8,799 nucleotides of DNA, taken from Verrucomicrobiota bacterium (GTDB lineage Bacteria; Verrucomicrobiota; Verrucomicrobiia; Chthoniobacterales; UBA10450). The position numbers and the translations under genes are program-made. Below are positions 6,968 to 8,799 of this stretch, piece by piece; the first letter of the stretch is position 1; the number at the start of each line of letters is the position of its first letter. The stretch covers positions 1 through 8,799 of the forward strand of contig QHPM01000287.1 in assembly GCA_003219095.1 (NCBI GenBank), in the 5' to 3' direction. The notes under the pieces are model-generated. The model was not told the DNA's origin, did not search any database, and saw nothing but the letters and a program-made list of their open reading frames with translations.

Positions 6968-6982
6968 GAACACTTCGTGTTC
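6968..6982 (+). promoter_or_regulatory. Small hairpin immediately upstream of the ABC-F start
   Basis: GAACAC (6968-6973) and GTGTTC (6977-6982) form a perfect 6-bp stem with a TTC loop, ending 5 bases before ATG 6988. It occupies the place where a Shine-Dalgarno sequence would be, and none is visible. It might modulate initiation, or simply reflect a leader that does not use Shine-Dalgarno pairing. It directly overlaps a CACGTG palindrome (6963-6968) by one base. Confidence 0.35.
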
Positions 6983-6987
6983 TCTTA

Positions 6988-7812
6988 ATGCTTACCGTCT
7001 CTCAGCTCAGCAAATCGTTTAGCGGTCGCATCCTCTTTGATGATGTCTCACTTCAGGTCAATCGGGGAGACCGCATCGGATTAGTCGGGCCAAATGGCGC
7101 CGGCAAATCAACATTGTTTTCGCTGATCCTGGGCGAGGTCTCGCCCGACAGCGGCCAGATCGTCTTCGAGAAAAGCGCGACGATTGGATTCCTTCCACAA
7201 GAAACGGCGACCACGCAGCATGAAACCGTCCTCGAGCTGACTTTGGCTGCAACACCGGAGCTCGCCGCTGCGCAGAAAGTCATCAAACAACACGAGTCGG
7301 GAAATGGCTCGGATGACGCGGGCTATAATCGCGCCTTGCACATTTTCGACCAGCACGGCGGCTGGCAACTCGAACCGAAGGCGAAGCGAGTTCTCGCCGG
7401 ACTCGCTTTTCGCGAAAGCGATTTCGATCGACCTGCGCGAACCATGAGCGGTGGCTGGATCATGCGCGCGCATCTGGCACGGCTTCTGGTGATGGAGCCC
7501 GACCTTCTTCTGCTCGACGAGCCGACCAACCATCTCGATCTTGAATCGCTCCAATGGTTCCAGGAATTTCTGAAAAGTTACCCGGGCGCGATTGTCATGA
7601 TCTCGCACGATCGCGAATTTCTGAATCAATTAGTGGGCAGCATTGTCGAGATCGCGCATGCGAAGCTGGTCCGTTATCGCGGCAACTGGGATAACTACGT
7701 CGATGAGAAAGCTGCGCGTGAAGTGCAACAGCTCTCAGCTTACAAAAATCAGCAGAAGGAAATCGCGTCGCTCCAATTATTCGCCGACCGCTTCCGCGCC
7801 AAGGCGAGCTAA
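6988..7812 (+). CDS. ABC-F ATPase, N-terminal half, ended by an in-frame stop
   Basis: This 274-residue reading frame covers the first nucleotide-binding domain of an ABC-F protein, a soluble ribosome-associated ATPase with no membrane part; the motif pattern is closest to YheS. Seen: Walker [10 protein letters not shown] (34-42); Q-loop region GFLPQE (67-72); signature MSGGW (153-157, common in this subfamily in place of LSGGQ); Walker [13 protein letters not shown] (173-184); switch His H207 in MISHD; then [15 protein letters not shown] (230-244) and the linker helix ending [14 protein letters not shown] 7810-7812 follows. It stands where YheS has the Lys of the FRAKATKA motif, and the same frame continues with SQAQSKLKQIDRMEK and a complete second ATPase domain. 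An ABC-F protein needs both domains, so this half alone is unlikely to be functional. A nonsense mutation (AAA to TAA), a sequencing error or a genuinely split gene are the options. Confidence 0.8.
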   Translation: MLTVSQLSKSFSGRILFDDVSLQVNRGDRIGLVGPNGAGKSTLFSLILGEVSPDSGQIVFEKSATIGFLPQETATTQHETVLELTLAATPELAAAQKVIKQHESGNGSDDAGYNRALHIFDQHGGWQLEPKAKRVLAGLAFRESDFDRPARTMSGGWIMRAHLARLLVMEPDLLLLDEPTNHLDLESLQWFQEFLKSYPGAIVMISHDREFLNQLVGSIVEIAHAKLVRYRGNWDNYVDEKAAREVQQLSAYKNQQKEIASLQLFADRFRAKAS

Positions 7813-7851
7813 GCGTCACAAGCGCAAAGCAAGCTCAAGCAGATCGATCGC

Positions 7852-8799
7852 ATGGAAAAAATTGCCGCCCCGACGGCGCCTGGGAAAACGATCAAGTTCC
7901 ATTTTCCGCAGCCGCCCCGCAGTGGTCTGCGCATCATCGCGCTGAAAGATGTCGATCATGCTTATGGCGATGTTGTCGTTTATCGCGGCCTGAACTTTCA
8001 TGCCGAGCGCGGGCAGCGGACCGTCCTGGTCGGACCGAATGGCGCGGGCAAATCTACTCTTCTCAAATTGCTCGGGGGAGTGCTGCCGGTGCAACAGGGC
8101 ACGCGCGAACCAGGCCATAATGTTCGCGTCGGCTATTTCTCGCAAACCCGAATCGACGTGCTCAATGCGAAACACACTGTCCTTGAGAGCGCGTTAGACG
8201 CGCCCAATCCGGTGTCGGCGCAGATCGCGCGCACCGTCCTCGGATCATTTCTTTTTCGCGGTGATGATGTTTTTAAGTCGGTCGCCGTGCTAAGCGGCGG
8301 AGAAAAATCGCGTTTGGCGCTGGTTAAATTTTTGCTCGATCCCCCCAATCTCTTGCTCATGGATGAGCCGACGACGCATTTGGATATTGGCTCGATCGAC
8401 GCACTCGTCGGCGCGCTCAAGCAATATCATGGGACCCTCATCTTTATTAGCCACGACGTGCATTTCATCCGCGCGATTGCATCGAGCGTTCTGCACATTG
8501 CCGCCAGTCCGGCTCGGACCGCCAGTCCGGATCGGACCGGAGGTCGGCTCACATTTTATCCCGGCAACTACCAGTACTATCTGGATAAATCGAAGGCCAT
8601 CTCGGCCCGAACGGCGCTCACTGCCGGCTCTAGTCCACATAATCGACAACCGATAACCGACAACTCCGCCCGAAGAGCTGGCAGCGTGCGCCAAGAGAAA
8701 GCACAAAAACGGTTGCAAGCGGAGGCGCGCAATGCCATCGCCCGGGAGAAGCGCGAAAAAGAAAAACACGTTCACGCGCTGGAAATGAAAATTGCCGCC
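7852..8799 (+). CDS. ABC-F ATPase, C-terminal half, runs off the window
   Basis: The frame is the same as that of the preceding half. It is open from the codon after TAA 7810-7812 to the window end, with ATG 7852 (MEKIAAP) the first ATG after the stop; 316 codons are visible without a stop. Second ABC domain, numbering from that ATG: Walker [10 protein letters not shown] (61-69), GYFSQ (94-98), signature LSGGE (147-151), Walker B LLLMDEPTTHLD (167-178; Thr replaces the usual Asn of TNHLD), switch His H201 in FISHD, and FYPGNYQYYLDK (235-246). A charged, probably coiled-coil tail (RQEKAQKRLQAEARNAIAREK and on) follows, as in YheS-like proteins. Between domain and tail are two short tandem repeats at 8503-8538 and 8644-8664. 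No ribosome binding site precedes ATG 7852, so independent translation is doubtful. It is more likely the rest of an interrupted gene. Confidence 0.8.
   Translation, partial: MEKIAAPTAPGKTIKFHFPQPPRSGLRIIALKDVDHAYGDVVVYRGLNFHAERGQRTVLVGPNGAGKSTLLKLLGGVLPVQQGTREPGHNVRVGYFSQTRIDVLNAKHTVLESALDAPNPVSAQIARTVLGSFLFRGDDVFKSVAVLSGGEKSRLALVKFLLDPPNLLLMDEPTTHLDIGSIDALVGALKQYHGTLIFISHDVHFIRAIASSVLHIAASPARTASPDRTGGRLTFYPGNYQYYLDKSKAISARTALTAGSSPHNRQPITDNSARRAGSVRQEKAQKRLQAEARNAIAREKREKEKHVHALEMKIAA
8503..8538. repeat. 18-bp tandem duplication inside the ABC-F gene
   Basis: Two head-to-tail copies of GCCAGTCCGGCTCGGACC (8503-8520) and GCCAGTCCGGATCGGACC (8521-8538) differ at one base. Each unit contains a small hairpin (GTCCG, 3-base loop, CGGAC). 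The unit length keeps the frame and encodes ASPART-ASPDRT, a polar insert placed between the switch-His strand and the FYPGNY motif, a loop position where length change is tolerable. Confidence 0.85.
8644..8664. repeat. 7-bp tandem repeat, three copies, inside the ABC-F gene
   Basis: CGACAAC (8644-8650), CGATAAC (8651-8657) and CGACAAC (8658-8664) are three consecutive heptamers with one substitution. Three copies add 21 bases and so preserve the reading frame; a change of one copy would shift it. The stretch is translated within SPHNRQPITDNSARR, a low-complexity polar linker before the C-terminal coiled coil. Confidence 0.8.

Noticed and set aside
7108..7629. 173-residue minus-strand ORF opposite the ABC-F N-terminal half
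   Set aside because: It is an antisense shadow of a strongly conserved ATPase domain with no motif of its own.
8503..8664. CRISPR array
   Set aside because: The repeats are adjacent, short, in frame within a coding sequence and have no spacers.

Overview
All convincing genes in this window lie on the + strand. The DNA is GC-rich by eye. Most starts lack a clear Shine-Dalgarno sequence; the aminotransferase is an exception. Two intergenic regions carry degenerate inverted repeats. This, with the protein mix, suggests a soil-type Verrucomicrobium (Chthoniobacterales or Udaeobacter-like). That placement is an impression, not a demonstrated assignment.

Layout. (1) Positions 2-1252 hold a compact run: the C-terminus of a dienelactone-hydrolase-family enzyme, an exported KTSC-domain protein, a 67-residue single-pass membrane protein, and a stand-alone response-regulator receiver protein. 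(2) Positions 1439-2569 encode a HisC-like PLP aminotransferase with an apparent twin-arginine leader, preceded by a good ribosome binding site. (3) Positions 2570-2802 are intergenic and contain short direct and inverted GCCCTACC-type repeats. (4) Positions 2803-6721 hold a translationally coupled three-gene operon: MoxR-type AAA+ ATPase, DUF58 protein and TgpA-like membrane transglutaminase. Both junctions are ATGA overlaps. (5) Positions 6722-6987 are intergenic and contain a 122-bp palindromic, MITE-like element and a small hairpin just before the next start. (6) From 6988 to the window end runs a YheS-like ABC-F ATPase reading frame, interrupted by one in-frame TAA at 7810-7812 in the inter-domain linker.

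How the genes fit together. The moxR-DUF58-transglutaminase cassette is a widespread arrangement thought to act at the cell envelope. The ATPase is the presumed cytoplasmic remodeller, the DUF58 protein a membrane-anchored partner, and the transglutaminase-like protein an enzyme with its Cys-His-Asp triad outside the membrane. The other genes look like ordinary accessory or housekeeping genes with no obvious shared pathway.

I see no convincing new multi-gene system. The points most worth a second look are the in-frame stop in the ABC-F gene, two different short tandem repeats inside that gene's C-terminal linker, the palindromic element at 6801-6922, and the predicted export of a PLP aminotransferase.
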